A stretch of 64,000 nt of DNA, from NCBI RefSeq assembly GCF_040712315.1, contig NC_134016.1, positions 20,386,390 to 20,450,389 of the forward strand, read 5' to 3'. This document shows positions 21,865 through 32,739 of this stretch, in pieces. The notes beneath the pieces are model-generated. The model was not told the DNA's origin and searched no databases. It was given only the letters and a program-made list of their open reading frames with translations. This DNA is from Castanea sativa (lineage: Eukaryota > Streptophyta > Magnoliopsida > Fagales > Fagaceae). Both the position numbers and the translations under genes were made by a program. Each line of letters starts with the position of its first letter. Within the stretch, counting starts at the first letter, position 1.

Positions 21865-24442
21865 TGTTAAGATTAGTGCCCTTAAATCCTATTGTATGAT
21901 GCTATGTATGTTATTATGTATGACATTATGTATGACATTATGTATGACTTAATGTTGTGATTAATAAAGTTGTTTTATTATTATCTAAAATAATGGGAAC
22001 ATGAATATTGAGATATTATCATATAGTCTATGAGATGCATATTATGTGATTTATATGAAAAGTCACAGAAGATATAAATCACAAATTTTTTGTAGACCTA
22101 GAATTGTAGTTCGTAGTCAGTGATGAAATTGGGCATTCCATCTGCGAAGACTATAACATATCAACTAAGATAATTTTCTTGATCATGGAAATGGAGATTT
22201 CGAGTTGATATGTTTCAAGAGTTAAAACATATTAAACTGGACCGGTGTGAGATTTATTATTCTCCTAACGACTGTCAAATGAATAATAAACTCACGACTT
22301 ATATTTACATGAGCTCTAAATCCTAAGAGGATAATAGACTTGATCATGAAGTGTAGGTTACTTTGATATATCAAGAGTGAGATATAAAGTTACGGTCAAA
22401 ACTTCAGTATGTTGGGCAACCACATTTAGTGTTGATGAAACATATATTCTCAATATGGAATTCATAGTCTCTTAAAGGAGATACAAAATGTTCGCTTGAG
22501 ATAAGTTTAATGGGTTTGTTAGTCATAATGTTAGGCCTAATTACTTTAGTAAATAGTTACTAGAGTATATATTTATGAAATTAGATTTCATAAATATATG
22601 ATGAATAACTTAAAGGATTAAATCGGGTACTCAAGGATAAGATGTAGTAATTTACAAAGTGGCAGTCTACATTCATGACTTTGTGTTACTACGAATATTT
22701 TATCAAGGGGTTGCATGTACAATAAAGTCTTTGGATATAATTTATAAATAAGGCCTAGAGTGTAACTATATTTATATAGTGGTATTAAATATAGTTAATG
22801 ATAACTTTGGACTTGTCAAGAGTTAACTGAAAAGTCCAAGGCCCATTGGAGCTAGTGCTTTATTGGTCCATTTTGGTCCCACTCCAAGCCACACACTTAA
22901 GTCCAATTGAAAAGGCCCAAAAGGCTAGCCTAATTAGATAATCAGTTAGATATAAAGGGAGAAACATACAAAATTTTTCTGTAGAGAATTGCAAGAACAT
23001 CATTGTGAAGTGGTGTAAGGTGTGTTAGACACTTTGACATTCTCATTGTGAGTGTATCTCTTAACGGAGATACAAAATGTTCTCTTGAGATAAGTTTAAT
23101 GGGTTTGTTATTCATAATGTTAGGCCTAATTACTTTAGTAAATAGTTACTAGAGCATACGTTTATGAAATTGGATTTCATAAATATATGATGAATAACTT
23201 AAAGGATTAAACCGGGTACTCAAGGATAAGATGTAGTAATTTACAAAGTGGCAGTCTACATTGATGATTTTGTGTTACTACGAATATTTTATGAAGGGGT
23301 TGCATGTACAATAAAGTCTTTGGATATAATTTATAAATAAGGCCTAGAGTGCAACTATATTTATATAGTGGTATTAAATATAGTTAATGGTAACTTTGGA
23401 CTTGTCAAGAGTTAACAGAAAAGTCCAAGGCCCATTGGAGCTAGTGCCTTATTGGTCCATTTTGGTCCCACTCCAAGCCACACACTTAAGCCCAATTGAA
23501 AAGGCCCAAAAGGCTAGCCCAATTAGATAATCAGTTAGATATAAAGGGAGAAACATACAAAATTTTTCTGTAGAGAATTGCAAGAACATCATTGTGAAGT
23601 GGTGTAAGGTGTGTTAGACACTTTGACATTCTCATTGTGAGTGTATCTCTTAACGGAGATACAAAATGTTCTCTTGAGATAAGTTTAATGGGTTTGTTAT
23701 TCATAATGTTAGGCCTAATTACTTTAGTAAATAGTTACTAGAGCATACGTTTATGAAATTGGATTTCATAAATATATGATGAATAACTTAAAGGATTAAA
23801 CCGGGTACTCAAGGATAAGATGTAGTAATTTACAAAGTGGCAGTCTACATTGATGATTTTGTATTACTACGAATATTTTATGAAGGGGTTGCATGTACAA
23901 TAAAGTCTTTGGATATAATTTATAAATAAGGCCTAGAGTGTAACTATATTTATATAGTGGTATTAAATATAGTTAATGATAACTTTGGACTTGTCAAGAG
24001 TTAACTGAAAAGTCCAAGGCCCATTGGAGCTAGTGCTTTATTGGTCCATTTTGGTCCCACTCCAAGCCACACACTTAAGTCCAATTGAAAAGGCCCAAAA
24101 GGCTAGCCTAATTAGATAATTAGTTAGATATAAAGGGAGAAACATACAAAATTTTTCTGTAGAGAATTGCAAGAACATCATTGTGAAGTGGTGTAAGGTG
24201 TGTTAGACACTTTGACATTCTCCTTTTGAAAACTGATTGAGAGACCACACATCTTGGGCGTTAGTGGAATTGGAGTAAAGATTGAAAGCGTTCCCAAGTA
24301 CTTCTAATCTTCGGTTTTGAAATTCACCGCTCCAAGGTACACTCTCTTGTTTTCAAATTTTGAAACTTACATAATGCATGTTAACATTTATGAACAAAGT
24401 AGATCTGTTATTCTTCCGCTGCGTATATGCATATTTCCATCA
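21865..24442 (+). repeat. 3' LTR of the copia element, enlarged to 2578 bp
   Basis: It begins TGTTAAGATTAGTGCCC and ends ATATTTCCATCA like the 5' LTR, but is 1182 bp longer. The excess is two further copies of a 589-bp segment. A 15-bp unit 'tatgtatgacattatg'-type is also expanded near 21900-21950 relative to the 5' LTR. Confidence 0.92.
22472..24238 (+). repeat. 589-bp tandem triplication within the 3' LTR
   Basis: Units start at 22472, 23061 and 23650, each at 'ttaa(a/c)ggagatacaaaatg', so the period is exactly 589 bp twice. Unit borders carry 'gacattctcattgtgagtg' and the last unit runs into the normal LTR end ('cattctccttttgaaaactg'). The units are mosaic: the left half of unit 3 matches unit 2 (e.g. 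'gagcatacgtttatg') while its right half matches unit 1 (e.g. 'agctagtgctttatt', 'ctagcctaatt'). Confidence 0.88.
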
Positions 24443-24960
24443 GCAGATACATCAGCATGCCTGGTGCTATATATTAGCGCTACTAGGGGATAAGATTTTC
24501 ATGGACAAGTCGGGAGATAGGGTGCATCTGATGTTCTTGAAGTTTCCACGGAGCCTTCGTGATCCACCACAGTATAGTTGGGATAGTGGTTGTCTGGCAT
24601 AGTTGTGTAGAGAGTTGTGTTGGGCAAGCCATAAAGAGATGTCGCAGATTGGTGGGGCGTTGCAATTGGTCCAGTATTGGGCATGGGCGAGGTTGCTATT
24701 CTTGTGCCTGAGGATAGAGCCCCCACTTGGATGTGATTATGGCCCATGGTCAAAAGCTCTACTTGCATTTAAGTAAGTATTTTCATGATATTCAATATGT
24801 TATGCAATTTACTCTTCTTAGTAACTAAGTGGTATTATTTTATCTTATGTTATTCATTTGTAACTGTAGGTGGGTGCGGGTGCCAAGCTCGAAGAGTAGG
24901 CCATCTGGCATGGCGTTGATCCACTATCGCGAGCAATTAGTTAGAATGAAACTAGGTTAG

Positions 24961-25596
24961 GTAATAATATACAAAAATTCTGTTTGGTTATGCTGAATAA
25001 AGATTATTATCACACGTTCAGTAGTTGAGAGCCTAGGGTGTCCGTGTCCGCTTATGTTTTAGGAGAACTCCTTAAAAAATTGTGTCATAGGGGAGGCAAG
25101 TGTGGAAGGTTTTTTGAGGTTTTGGAAGTCTTAAAGAGGTTGGAATATCGATCACGGTGATGGTAGTTTTGGAAATTTTTTGTTGGTAGCAGTAGTAGAG
25201 AAAATGAAGCCAAAAAGGTTTGATGGCAGTGGAGTTGTACTATGACCACTATCACACCATTATCCCGTACACCTTGCTGCCTTTAACACTACCATCTCAA
25301 GTGTTAACCAAGCTATATCTTTGTTTCATCATGCAACAACAACCAAACCTTAGTCCCAAGGTTTTGCGGTATTTTTGTTTCATCATATTTATTTAATTGA
25401 CTTCACTAATGATTCATTTTTTATTTTTTTCTTGCCTAAAGATTGGATCAGTATGTATAATTTTCCTTAAGAATATGTTAAAATCATTGCTTTAACATAT
25501 CTTCTGTTTTAATTTTTGTTTTTCCCTTTATCTATGTATTCTCCCTTGTTTCACATTTAAAGATGTTATGATAATTGTATTTTGTTTCTATTGTAG
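24961..25596. other. Intron of the PMD gene
   Basis: Lies between the exons ending 'MKLG' and starting 'IMWQPY'. Donor GTAATAA at 24961, acceptor TTGTAG ending at 25596. No other feature seen. Confidence 0.6.
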
Positions 25597-25991
25597 ATTA
25601 TGTGGCAGCCATATGAGACAGACTTAGGCCACCTTCTTGTTTTCTGCGTTGCAGGGAGGGATGGACGGCAAGGGTGCCACTTGTGTGTTTTTGCATAGTA
25701 GAGACACACCACCCAGACTGTGTCCTTCGACAGTTTAGGTTGGCGCAGGAGCAGCCCGACCATGTTGTGTACGTTGATAGATTGCATAGAATAGACTTGC
25801 GTGGGAAGGTGGAAAAAAATTGGAGGGAGGAGCATGCACCGTATATCCTCTCATGGGGTATGAGACAACAACAACTTTGCCATGCACCTCCTCAGATTGG
25901 TGAGATGCCCCGTGATCATGCCTATTACCGCTGGTACTGTCCGATCACTCGAAAGTATGTCGACCGCAACATCGCTAAATTAGATATAATG

Positions 25992-27156
25992 GTAATGTGT
26001 TGTAATTAGATTTTATTGCCTGCTTTGTTTTTTCTTTAGTACATGTATGAACGTAGAATCAATTGATTTCTTTCTTCAGCAAATCTGGTTTGATCTGATT
26101 GACATCCAATTAAAAAGACTTTCTATTACATATAGTATTCTAATAAAACTTTTAGTTCTTAGTTGAGTATTTGAGTAGATATTAATCTCAAAGTTCTAAT
26201 CTTCAATTGAGTATTTGAATATGGAATTTTTTTGTAGAATACACCCTGTTTTTTCTTTTATTTTTTTCGTTTTTTTTTTAAAATCAGTAAAGCTATTTTC
26301 ATAGATTTATTACAGTTACAAAATTACTGCAAGCAAAGATTGTTAACCGTGACAATTTTAGGATTTCATTTGATGATGTGACTCTAGAAGTCCAGAATTC
26401 AACTTGAAACTAACATAAGTATCAATTGATACACTTTTAAAAGTTCATAATTTGATTTAAAAGTAATGATAATATAAGATTTAATTTATAATAGTATTAA
26501 ACTTCTTGATTTAATTCAAAGATTCTGAACCTATAAGATTTAATTTCAAATCATCCTTTTTATAAGTATAGGCTTTAAAATATAATTTACCCAACAAAAT
26601 TTTACCATGCCTATGCAAGTGGATTAAAAAGTATGTTGCATGTTACTTTTGAAGATATGGGTTCTCCTTTTTTTTGTGCATGTATTTTTAAGTGGAGTTT
26701 TGTCCTTGTTCTGCAACTCTCAGTAACTAAAGTTCATTCTTTATAGAAGTTGTTTTTATTTCCTTGGTGTTTAGTTCTCTGTCTTCTTCCTAGAAAATAA
26801 CCAAAGAACTAATTATATAGCCCTAAAATTTCAGCACTTTCTTGCACCAACACCAATTTGGGAGCATTAGACAAAAATTATATATAAAGGTTTCTAATTT
26901 AAGGGACCCTCACAAACAATATGCTGACAATTTTCCATTAAATTCAGTATTTCTTGCCCAAAAGAAGATACTCTTTCAGGACAGCATTCAGTTTTTATCT
27001 AAGAGTAAAAAACATAGAGGTCTCTTTGGGTAGTATTTAGGGACTAGCATAGTAAAGGCAGACAATATTAGCAATTAATAAGTACTATATTATCCATTCT
27101 GTAATTGATACATAAATGTCTCAAATCTAATTGTAATGGTTCTTTCTCTGTTTCAG
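25992..27156. other. Large AT-rich intron of the PMD gene
   Basis: Donor GTAATGTG after 25991 and acceptor TTTCAG ending at 27156. No coding signal or clear mobile element is seen within it. Confidence 0.6.
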
Positions 27157-28225
27157 ATTGAAAGCCATAATGCGCTATTGGAGATGCTTCCTGAAGGCAG
27201 CCTAAGACACAACCACGTCCAGCGCGTCCTAAATGCTATGGTTGGGCTTGGTGGTGGTCTTGCAGCAAATGGGCAGACAAACAATGGGCATGAGATTGAA
27301 TCAACAGTTACTACAACCCCGAGCACAATTGCAGCACCCTTAAGTACACCAAGCCATGGTCGACGTGCTACTGCAAGCCCAAGCACAAGCGGAGCTAGGG
27401 GCCGTGGTCGGTGTGCTACAGCAAGCCCAAGCCCAAGCACAGTTAGGGGCCGTGATTGGCATGCAACAATCCCTCGGGTTGTAACTAGTCCTGATATACC
27501 TGCATCTATCCCGCAGGCATCTCCTCAGCCCGGGGTTCCTCCACCCATCCCAGATGCATCTCCTTAGTCCGAGGTCCTTCCACCCATGGTAGATGCAACC
27601 CCTCAGCCTGAGGTCCTTCCACCCATCCTAGATGCATCTCCTCAACCTGAGGTCCCTTCATCCACCCCACCTTTGCAGCCCAGTTTTGATCTTGGTATTG
27701 ATTTTCATTTGACCCCTCCTATGCACCCCGAGACACCCTCATACCCACCCACTAGCTCCAATGTACCCACTTTGCCCATAGACCCACCCTGTATTGAACC
27801 CATGACAATGATCCCCACTCCTGGCCTTTATACAGAGCATCATTACCCACCTACCTCATCCTCATCCGACCCTCTAGGACCTATGGTTGGGATTGACACT
27901 CTACAGCCAGATATTGATGTACTGGACGAGTATCCCCCTTATCAGCCCTCACCCCCACGAGGTAGACCGCAACGCGCTAGAAGAGCACCCACTTATGGGA
28001 CAGGTGGACACAAAATAGGACACAAAGGCAGCTCTATGGTATGATAACATTAATTACAATGTAATGATATATTTTGCAGTTCACTTTATTCTTATCATTA
28101 CACCAAATAATGATTGTATGCATCTAATGTCTTTGCAACACGATGATGAGCCTAAAGATGATGCCCCGCAGCCTCCTCCCCTGCCCAAACATTACACGAG
28201 GGTTAAAAAACGCAAAATTGATTAG

Positions 28226-28639
28226 TCTACCATTTATTATCATTTTACGCCAAATAGGTGATAACGATGTATGTTGTGAAGTAAAAAGTTTGTACACATT
28301 CTTTAGCAATAAGTTCATTCTACGAATATTTCATTATTGTTGAAGAGCTGCTTTTTGTTTGCAGGTGATTGACATTGTATCTCTAATGTGCTACTTGGTG
28401 CAAATAATAGATAAGCTTGCACATGCTGTGGTGAGTTTTAGTTTAGGGTTTTGATTCGATGGCGATAAATCATATACTCATGTATTGTAGTGTAGTTATT
28501 ACTGTTTATTGATGATGAAAATTAACATAAATGAGATATCTATTTATCCGTGCCATGAAAGGGTGCTTTCTGGTTAATAATTTAATTTTTAACAGAGTTG
28601 GAATAATGACTGAGGTAATCCTACATTGTCATCAAACAG
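28226..28639 (+). other. Junction between PMD gene and PFP fragment; one unassigned exon-like segment
   Basis: A 66-bp open stretch at 28365-28430 is bordered by a good acceptor (TTTGCAG) and donor (GTGAGT) and reads 'VIDIVSLMCYLVQIIDKLAH' onward. I do not recognise it. It is not part of PFP-alpha as I know that family. It could be a captured exon or chance. Confidence 0.3.
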
Positions 28640-29485
28640 GGAACCACTATCAGGGTTGAATTTGGTGATGCAGCTGCAGCAGCAAACCCTGCTGATGCCC
28701 ACTCCATAGCTCGTTACTTTCCAAACACTTATGGTCAGCCTTTGGCTCACTTTCTCAGGGCAACTGCAAAAGTCCCAAATGCTCAGATCATAACTGAGCA
28801 TCCGGCTTTTAGGTGCACATCTGATTATAATTGCATAGTCCTCTCATCTGCATTTTTTATATTACACTTACATCTTACTTATCCAATGTAATATCTTTTA
28901 ACAGGGTGGGAATAGTCTTTTGTGGGAGACAATCTCCTGGAGGACATAATGTTGTATGGGGTCTTTACAGTGCTCTTAAAATTCACAACCCCAAGAGTAC
29001 TTTACTTGGATTTCTCGGTAAGCTGCATTTTCTATTTGAGTTTTTAGTATCTAGTTTTTTTGTAATTTAAATTAGTATGCTTGTGCCTTTGTATTTATTT
29101 TATTATATCCATATGTGTGTGTGTATAAATCTAGATATGTATATTCATTTTCAATTTTACTTTGCTTTTATTTATTTGCTATGAATTTTTCCTCACTGGA
29201 TATGTAGATATGTATAATCATTAGTATGCTTGAAACTGGCTTGTTTGGTTGCTTTAAAACATTAGATCTCATAAAGAATTATGCACGGGTTTCATTTTTA
29301 GATTATGTTTCATTTTTGCTTTTGTTGGGATATAAGTGAATGGTGTTTGCATTTTCTCTGTTGAAGCAAATATTATTTACTTAAGCCAGCGCCTTTGTAA
29401 CTGGTAACAGGTGGTTCAGAAGGTTTATTCGCAAAGAAAACTCTTGAGATTACAGATGACATTCTTTCAACCTACAAAAATCAAG
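28640..29485 (+). pseudogene. Pyrophosphate-dependent phosphofructokinase alpha subunit, three internal exons
   Basis: Exon pieces 28640-28812 ('[20 protein letters not shown]', '[16 protein letters not shown]'-type), 28905-29017 ('[20 protein letters not shown]', '[11 protein letters not shown]') and 29411-29485 ('[17 protein letters not shown]', 'TYKNQG'). All have AG acceptors, GT donors and matching phases with no stops. PFP interconverts fructose-6-phosphate and fructose-1,6-bisphosphate with pyrophosphate in the cytosol; alpha is the regulatory subunit of about 615 residues. Only about 120 residues near the N-terminus are present. Exon 1 ('PPCLQ' end) is not seen upstream and the next exon ('GYDLLGRTKDQI') is not seen downstream, so this is a fragment. 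Introns are kept, so it is not a retrocopy. Confidence 0.9.
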
Positions 29486-29931
29486 GTAGGTATCCTGCAA
29501 GAAAATCACCACTATGAGATATTAAATTATTTGAATTTTATGAACCGTATAAATTGGCTGTGCTTGTATAGTGTATAGTGTATTTGGTAGCTAATTGGCA
29601 ATTGATGACCCTGCCTCTTTACAATAGTCCATAGCCTGGGTTTTTATTTTTATTACTATTATTTTTTTAAAGCATGTGATTTATGGTTTTCTAATAAGAA
29701 AGGATGCTCATGCGGTCAGCATTGTTAAAAGCGCGACTAGTTCATTGAAGCATGAAGCGTGTTTACTGCTGGGCTTAAGGTGCACCTTTTGGATGAGAGT
29801 GATATAAATAATGCCCTTTTTCGAAATAATTAGAAATCTCTACTCTACTACTTCAACCACCCCTTCCCCTCAACTCCTACCTAGGGAGGTGCCATCAGAC
29901 CAATTGCGTCATTGGCGGATTTTTAATAATG
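29486..29931. other. Non-coding stretch between PFP fragment and gypsy insertion
   Basis: Starts with the GTAGGTAT donor of the last PFP exon. At 29720-29780 there is a repeat-like phrase ('aaaagcgcgac', 'gaagcatgaagcg', 'cttaaggtgcacctttt') reminiscent of dispersed plant repeats; no ends were found. No exon seen. Confidence 0.45.
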
Positions 29932-29936
29932 AATAA

Positions 29937-30434
29937 TGAAGAGGATAAAAATAGTAAATGGACGGAGATAATGAGGACGGATCGACACCGTATGTGACTT
30001 GGCTATGACGGTTAAGTATTGCTGAATATCCGTCTTGTATAAATTAATTGTGGATTCCACGTGGCATGTCGTTTAATATATTTCAGATGAGCTTTTGCTT
30101 TATCCCTACGCAAACGTGCATACTTGGACTTCTTGCGACACACGTTTGGGAAGACTCCTATATGGAAAGGAACTTGAGAAGGAAGTTGTATCCTAAAAGA
30201 AAGGTAATTCCACTCAATATAAATACCCCAGAAACCCTAGATACGAAGGTACGCACGCTATTCTTAACTCTGGCACTCTAGGGTTAAAGAAACAAGATTC
30301 TAACTTGACCTTCGGAGGGTTTTTGGCCGGCACCACACCGGTGCTCTCTTTTAGGTTGTTTATTTTCTTTTTGCAGGTGTTGCTTTCGTTTGAGGAGAGC
30401 TTGCAACTCATTGGTGATATTTTCGGCATCATCA
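29937..30434 (+). repeat. 5' LTR of gypsy 1 (498 bp)
   Basis: Starts TGAAGAGGATAAAAATAG and ends TCGGCATCATCA. Carries 'ctcaatataaatacccc' (TATA-like, about 30211-30227), a plausible promoter of the element, and 'cagaaaccctag' after it. The 3' LTR differs at six sites. Confidence 0.95.
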
Positions 30435-30436
30435 GT

Positions 30437-30453
30437 TGGCGCCGTCTGTGGGA
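30437..30453 (+). promoter_or_regulatory. Primer binding site of gypsy 1
   Basis: TGGCGCCGTCTGTGGGA begins three bases after the 5' LTR. This is the common primer site of a large group of plant Tat-like gypsy elements. Confidence 0.85.
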
Positions 30454-30524
30454 AAGTGTAAGAACAGAAGAAGAAAATCTTCTGATTATTTTAGCCTCGC
30501 TCTATTCCTGAGACAAAGAGTTGC

Positions 30525-31767
30525 ATGGCACTCACCCGATCGATGGCAACGAACAACAATCAAGGCAACGAACCGCGCGCCACCGCTCTTGAGAGGCAGG
30601 TCCAAACGCTCGTGACGGCAGTTGAGCGCCTCACTAAGCAGAACCATGATTTGGAAGAACAGTTGCGGCAAAGGACCGCACACACGAGTGCACCACAGGA
30701 AGACCAGGAGGGCGCTAGTCCGGAAGGCAGGAACGCGGAAAGACCCGAGGGCAACGCTCCAACTAGACCCGAGCGACAAGAAACCAATCAACCATTGGCA
30801 TTAGACGCCGTATCCGACTCCCATAGCCGCCGAACCTTGCAGGAGATGAGGGAACGCATGGATATGATGACGAGCGCCCCCAAAGGACGGGTATCCAAAG
30901 CAACTTGGATGACCTCCGTACATAGGACGAGTCACCATTCACACCAAGCGTTGGTGAATTCATGTCCCCTTCCTCCGAAATTTCGCATGCCCCATATGGA
31001 AAACTACGACGGATCCAAAGACCATTTGGATCACTTGAGTCTTTCGGAACCCTAATGCATCTTCGGGGTGTACCGGATGAAATTATGTGTAGGGCTTTTC
31101 TCACCACCTTGAAGGGCTGCGAGGATTGGTACAAGCAGTTGACGCCTAATTCCATCGGCACTTTTAAGGAACTAGGCACACAAGCTCGTATCACACTTCA
31201 TTGGAAGTCATCGACACAAAAGGTCTATTGCATGTATACCTTGGGAATTAAATAACGAGAAGGCGAGAAATTAAGGTCTTATATAGCCCGCTTTAACAAG
31301 GAATCCCTCTCGATAGACGAGGCGTATGACAAGACACTTGTGGCAAGATTCACAAACGGGTTACAAGAGGGTAAGTTCTTATTTTCCCTATGTAAGAATG
31401 ACCCAAAGACTATGTCCGATGTTTATTAAGGTGGCGACGAAGTATATGAACGCAGAGGATGCCTTGCCGGCCGTCGCAGACGACTATAAACCAAAGAAAA
31501 GGGAAAGACAGAAGATATGAAACCGTATAACGTACGAAAAGTGGCTAGAACCGCAGATCGACGAGAAGACGGGAGACCCAAACCACCTTCGTGGAGGTTT
31601 ACAAGTTTCCACCCCCCTTACGGCAATTGACCAAGTGCTTATGCAAATCAAAGATGAAAGAAGCTTGACATTCCCGGGCAAGTTGAAGGGAGATCCGAAC
31701 AAGAGGCCAAGAGATAGATATTGCCGTTTTCATCGGGACCACGGCCATGATACGACGGATCGTTATG
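30525..31767 (+). pseudogene. Gypsy 1 gag, frameshifted
   Basis: The first piece (30525-31055) starts MALTRSMATNN, has a coiled-coil-like 'ALERQVQTLVTAVERLTKQN', a long charged linker and 'PLPPKFRMPHMENYDGSKD'. The gag core continues in shifted frames: 'DEIMCRAFLTTLKG..DWYKQL' (31075-31150), 'GTFKELGTQ', 'LRSYIARFNKES' (31270-31310), 'GLQEGKFLFSL' and 'RYCRFHRDHGHDTTD' (31718-31757), a zinc-knuckle-like His/Cys segment. At least three frameshifts. Confidence 0.88.
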
Positions 31768-31777
31768 ACTTGAAACA

Positions 31778-32554
31778 ATGATTGAAGCCCTTATAAGGCG
31801 GGGAAGGTTGCAAAGGTTCGAGGAAGGAAAGAAGCTGATCGGCCCAGGTGAGCAGAATCCTAGACGGGAAAACGAGCGTCCCAGACCATCGGTAGCAGAC
31901 ATACGGATGATAATGGGGGGGAACGCTTCAGCAGGATCGTCCAAAAAGGCCAGGAAGACCTATTTACGGACAGTACAAAGTGTCCACTCTACGGGCCCTT
32001 CACTAGAAAGAATACGACGGAACGACTTCAGTATCGAGTTTTTTGAAGAAGAGGCCCGACGCCTTCACCACCCCCATGACGACGCGCTTGTGGTTAGTAT
32101 ACAGGTAGGAGACTTCAATGTCCACCGAGTTCTAGTAGACAACGGGAGCTCAGCAGACATCCTTTACTATCCTGCGTTCCAGCAGATGGGGATTGCAAAG
32201 GAGTGCCTGATCCCGGCATGCGCGTCCCTCGTAGGCTTCGGGGGAACCCGGGTCCATCCTTTAGGATCCGTCACATTGGCAGTGATGGTAGGAGACTACC
32301 CACAGCAGATAACTAAAAATGTCTCCTTTCTAGTGGTTGATTGCTCCTCAGCATACAACGCCATACTCGGACGTCCTACTCTCAACGCATGGAAGGCCAT
32401 CACTTCAACCTACCATCTGATGATCAAGTTTCCCACTAAACATGGAGTTGAAGAACTGCGCGGAAATCAGGTGACTGCACGGGAATGTTACGTGGCCATG
32501 ATGGAGATGGATGACCATGTACAGACAATGAGCATCGAAGAACGAGAATGTTGA
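31778..32554 (+). pseudogene. Gypsy 1 aspartic protease region
   Basis: A 258-codon open frame. It contains 'FSIEFFEEEARRLHHPHDDALVVSI', then 'VHRVLVDNGSSADILYYPAF' (the D-N-G-S-S active site, about 32116-32175) and 'LGRPTLNAW' near 32360-32390, as in the retropepsin-like domain of Tat gag-pol. The active-site Asp is intact. Downstream pol frames are shifted, so the polyprotein is broken after it. Confidence 0.9.
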
Positions 32555-32739
32555 AGGGCGTAACCCGTGGAGACATTGGAAGAAGTACAACTAGATGATT
32601 CAAGGCCCGATCGAACCACCAGGATAGGAACCTCTCGACCAAACGGTTCGACATGCCCTCCTACTCGTTCCTCAAAGAAAACCAAGACGTGTTTGCATGG
32701 AGCCATGACGACATGCCTAGAATAGATCCAAGAAATTCA

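Larger units (their letters stand above)
15294..24442 (+). mobile_element. Ty1/copia LTR retrotransposon inserted in the PMD gene
   Basis: The element runs from TGTTAGGAT at 15294 to TTCCATCA at 24442. Flanks are GCAAA (15289-15293) and GCAGA (24443-24447), a 5-bp target duplication with one change; without the element the PMD reading 'TEMQIHQHAW' is restored. Domain order gag-PR-INT-RT-RNaseH is that of copia. The 5' LTR is 1396 bp, and the 3' LTR is 2578 bp because of internal triplication. LTRs differ at several percent of sites and the coding region has many stops, so the insertion is old. Confidence 0.93.
14632..28225 (+). pseudogene. Plant mobile domain (PMD / MAIN-like) gene, decayed and split by a copia element
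   Basis: Exons recognised: about 14632-14741 ('MRPGPE', then in a shifted frame 'HRSEDIWNSE'); 14860-15293 (FRAPSREIDHCLISALVKRW, then RPETHTFHL and ITLEDVEVILGLPIDGE); continuing at 24448-24772 ('QIHQHAWCYILALLGDKIF', 'GGALQLVQYWAWARL'); 24870-24960 ('WVRVPSS', 'IHYREQLVRMKLG'); 25597-25991 ('MWQPYETD', 'RVPLVCFCIVE'-type, 'HRIDLRGKVEKNWREEHAPY'); 27157-28038 (a Pro-rich tail); about 28140-28225 ('HDDEPKDDAPQPPPLPKHYT' to stop). PMD proteins derive from MULE-type transposons; some were co-opted for silencing. Defects: frameshifts in exons 1 and 5, a Q-to-stop at 24958, a stop at 27567, and the last acceptor reads CAA instead of CAG (28137-28139). Confidence 0.85.

Noticed and set aside
27157..28038. 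Proline-rich frame as a cell-wall (extensin-like) protein
   Set aside because: No signal peptide or Ser-Pro4 motifs; position and the closing motif fit the C-terminal tail of the PMD gene.
28640..29485. Functional PFP-alpha gene
   Set aside because: Only three exons are present; the first exon and all later catalytic-region exons are missing within reach.
30486..31194. Minus-strand frames opposite gypsy 1 gag
   Set aside because: They shadow the gag frame, whose plus-strand reading shows known motifs.
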